DNA from: Glycomyces sp. L485
GTDB lineage: Bacteria; Actinomycetota; Actinomycetes; Mycobacteriales; Micromonosporaceae
Direction of reading: 5' to 3'
NCBI RefSeq assembly: GCF_022548875.1
Contig: NZ_JAKZEW010000018.1
Span: forward strand, 291-64,290
DNA length: 64,000 nucleotides
The notes under the pieces are model-generated. The model ran no database searches. It was not told the origin of the DNA and was given only the letters and a program-made list of their open reading frames with translations. Below are positions 61,874 through 64,000 of this stretch, one piece after another (position 1 is the first letter of the stretch; every line of letters starts with the position of its first letter). The translations under genes and the position numbers were made by a program.

Positions 61874-64000
61874 TCAGGCCCGCAGACCGCCTGCGAGCAG
61901 CTGGCTCTTGAGCAGGCGCTGGTACCACTCGTAGCTGAAGTGGTCTCGGACGTGACGCTGCCCGCGGCGGCTCTGTCTTATGAAGGCACCGAGGTCGGCG
62001 CGGTACTTGTCGATGAGGTTCTTGACTTCGTCTGGCTCGCAGTACAGGGCACCTTCCCCGAAGGTCGACCTGAAGACCTCGGGCAGGATCACAACGCATC
62101 CGGAGGCCATGGCCTCGAGAATCGCGCGGCCGAAAGCCTCGATGCGGATCTCGTTGGGGAAGTAGATCCAGAAATCCAGCTGAAACAGGAAGTCCTTGAC
62201 GTCGGTCTCATCGTAGCCGTAAGCGACCCAGTTCGAAGGGAGCTTGCCGCCGAGGACTTCGAGCGGAGTGGAGACACCGCCCATGTTACGGAAATCGTAG
62301 TCCGGGTCGTCGGGGTAGATCCGCAGCATCGCCTTGGGGTCGCCGGGCCATTTGGTGACATGGTCGCGGGAGTGGCGGCCGAGGACGGGGATCTCGGAGC
62401 GGAAGTCGTCGCGGACGATCTCCCATTCGTCGGGGTCGAGGATGCCGGGAAGGTCGAACGGTTCGAGCCGGCTCGGGGGGACGGGCGCTTCGATGAGGGC
62501 CTGGCGGGCTTGGGGCCCTTGGGGTATCCAGCTGGGCTCGACGCCGAACCAGCGTTCGGCGTTAGCCTCGCAGTGATCGACGAAATAGCGTAGGTCGCTG
62601 CCGTCGGCCTCGCAGGGCGGCTGGTTGGCGTGGATGAAAAGGCTGCGAACCCGACTCTTGACCTCGATGACCCGGTCGAATTCGAGGACGAGGGGGTAGC
62701 GGACGATCAGGGTGTCGATGTCGGCTTCGTCGGAGGGGACAAGGAGGTCGACGGTGCCGCTGTCGACGAGTGCTTGGACGGGGGCGCAGACCCTGCGGGT
62801 GATGGGTGCCATCATGCGGACGGCTTCGAGGTTCATGACGCCAATGCGCAGGCCGAGGCGCCGGGCCGCGGTGATCTCTTCCAGCATGGACTTGGCTGGG
62901 CCGCCGAAGGGGCGCCAGTCGCTGGCGAACACGAGGTCGTACTTCGGCGAGGCCTCATCTCGCATCGCCAAGGGCAGTGCGAAGGGCCGCTCGTCGCCGG
63001 GTTCGAAGTGGATCGGTTCATCGGCTTCTTCGCATCGTTTGTGCCACTGGCGGTAGCCCGAGCGATACGCGGTGAAGGCCTGGCTCGTCTCTGCCTCTTC
63101 ATATTCGACGTGGGGCACGAATTCGCGCTCATCAGGCGTGAGGGCGAGGACTTTGGTGCGCGAGAAGTCGACCGAGCCCTTGCCGTAGGCCGTGCGGATG
63201 CGGCTCGCATACTCTTCCAGGGCTTCGGACCCGACTTCGTCGAAGTGGCCGATGCGTTCGACCACGCTCGCGCGGAACATGAGGATCTTAGAGTGGATCT
63301 CGGGGCGCACGGCACCGAAGGGACCGATGCGCAGGTCCGCGGTCGCCCGGAGTCGGGCGGCACGGGCGGCGACTGCGGATTTGGACCGGAGGATGCGCCG
63401 CATCTGGGTCTCGATCATATGGGGTACGCACCAGTCGTCAGGGTCGAGCACCAGGATCAACTCCCCCGTGGCAGCCTCGATGCCGCAGTTGACCAGGGCG
63501 CCGTACTGGGTCTGGTTTGTCTCGATGACACGTCCCTCGGCAATCGCGTCGACCAGGCGGCGCGTTTCTGCAGCAAGTTCACGAGAAGTGATCACGAGCA
63601 GTTCAAGCTGAGGGTGGTTCTGGCGCAGCACCGATCGAAGCGCGGCGGTCGGCTCGGCATCACCTACGGGCACGATGACGCTGACTTTCTTAGCGATCCT
63701 GGAGCGGCGTCGGTCTCTGGCTTCCAGCCTTGAAAGGAGGGTCCCCTCGCGCTCACCCACGGAGCACCTCGTGAGGAGCAGGTGCTCGAGGGTACGGAGC
63801 CAGGCTCGGATGACCCTGCCGGGGCGCAGCAATCGGTTGCATTCCAGCATCGCGCCGACGGCCCGGTGCGCCCGGTCGCAATGCTCGAAGAGCCCATCGG
63901 GCTTCGCGTCCGATAGACGGAACTTCGCTGACAGATGAAGGTACATGCCCTGGTGGTGCGAATCAAGGTGCTCTTTGGATTCGGCGGCGAGGAACGCATA
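61874..64000 (-). CDS. Two-domain glycosyltransferase (GT2 plus GT4-like), 5' end outside window
   Basis: At least 708 residues are visible. The frame is open to the right edge and reads YAFLAAESKEHLDSHHQG before the first in-window ATG at 63946, so the true start probably lies beyond. The middle has a GT2 domain: KKVSVIVPVGDAEPTAALRSVL, and the metal site VLDPDDWCVPHM. The C-terminal half is GT-B-like, with FNEIR-type start in YFPNEIRIEAFGRAILEAMASG and then FGEGALYCEPDE. Two catalytic domains suggest it adds two sugars or builds a polymer, as in wall teichoic or capsule clusters. Substrates are unknown. Confidence 0.85.
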   Translation of the reverse strand, partial: YAFLAAESKEHLDSHHQGMYLHLSAKFRLSDAKPDGLFEHCDRAHRAVGAMLECNRLLRPGRVIRAWLRTLEHLLLTRCSVGEREGTLLSRLEARDRRRSRIAKKVSVIVPVGDAEPTAALRSVLRQNHPQLELLVITSRELAAETRRLVDAIAEGRVIETNQTQYGALVNCGIEAATGELILVLDPDDWCVPHMIETQMRRILRSKSAVAARAARLRATADLRIGPFGAVRPEIHSKILMFRASVVERIGHFDEVGSEALEEYASRIRTAYGKGSVDFSRTKVLALTPDEREFVPHVEYEEAETSQAFTAYRSGYRQWHKRCEEADEPIHFEPGDERPFALPLAMRDEASPKYDLVFASDWRPFGGPAKSMLEEITAARRLGLRIGVMNLEAVRMMAPITRRVCAPVQALVDSGTVDLLVPSDEADIDTLIVRYPLVLEFDRVIEVKSRVRSLFIHANQPPCEADGSDLRYFVDHCEANAERWFGVEPSWIPQGPQARQALIEAPVPPSRLEPFDLPGILDPDEWEIVRDDFRSEIPVLGRHSRDHVTKWPGDPKAMLRIYPDDPDYDFRNMGGVSTPLEVLGGKLPSNWVAYGYDETDVKDFLFQLDFWIYFPNEIRIEAFGRAILEAMASGCVVILPEVFRSTFGEGALYCEPDEVKNLIDKYRADLGAFIRQSRRGQRHVRDHFSYEWYQRLLKSQLLAGGLRA

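Overview
The window is high-GC DNA with dense, mostly G/C-ending codons, GTG/TTG starts and Actinomycetota gene content: mycothiol synthesis (mshA), SenX3/RegX3, the dacB-metalloprotease-tilS-hpt-ftsH-folE neighbourhood, two-gene-per-strand futalosine menaquinone genes, three-piece LigD with Ku, GlnII and a sortase-type surface protein. An MFS-thymidylate kinase fusion and a cluster of small chaplin-like secreted proteins suggest a mycelial actinomycete near Micromonosporales/Glycomycetales. The lineage is inference; the gene content is seen. All gene functions here are read from motifs and gene order, not from database searches.

Layout. 0.3-8.5 kb: menaquinone genes mqnC and mqnA with a flavin reductase between them, an HPr-like protein, a zinc-ribbon/proline-rich protein and an NlpC/P60 hydrolase on the minus strand; mqnE and two membrane proteins on plus. 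8.5-15.4 kb: degenerate Fic protein, acetyl-CoA synthetase, NhaA, an epoxide-hydrolase-like enzyme and an amidohydrolase. 15.4-20.0 kb: a decayed, gene-poor stretch with frameshifted remnants, an IS200/IS605 transposase remnant, orphan membrane proteins and a three-repeat secreted protein, ending at tRNA-Lys. 20.3-29.0 kb: yaaA, ppa, dacB, metalloprotease, tilS, inverted hpt, ftsH, folE (housekeeping order shared with mycobacteria). 29.1-34.4 kb: a calcium-loop repeat protein, an orphan gene, and the NHEJ locus (PolDom, ligase, phosphoesterase, divergent ku). 34.2-38.6 kb: holB, MFS-tmk fusion, TetR regulator. 38.8-46 kb: mshA, a broken small gene, ybjN, an inserted ATPase/DUF234 gene with nested palindromes, gpmA, senX3-regX3. 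46-54.8 kb: aldo/keto reductase, Hsp20, an ABC exporter, a purine permease, an LPXTG protein and a GH95 fucosidase. 54.8-58.0 kb: tandem small secreted repeat proteins. 58.2-64 kb: glnII and a glycosyltransferase cluster running off the right edge.

How genes work together. MqnA and MqnE make aminodeoxyfutalosine from chorismate and MqnC cyclises the later intermediate; the neighbouring flavoprotein may supply electrons. Ku plus the three LigD pieces form a complete end-joining toolkit. HolB and Tmk couple clamp loading with dTTP supply. MshA starts mycothiol. SenX3/RegX3 would handle phosphate limitation. The most unusual items are the Gln-15 HPr with its Shine-Dalgarno locked in a perfect hairpin, the chaplin-like module cluster, the inserted ATPase with its own operator array, and the tRNA-bounded decayed island.
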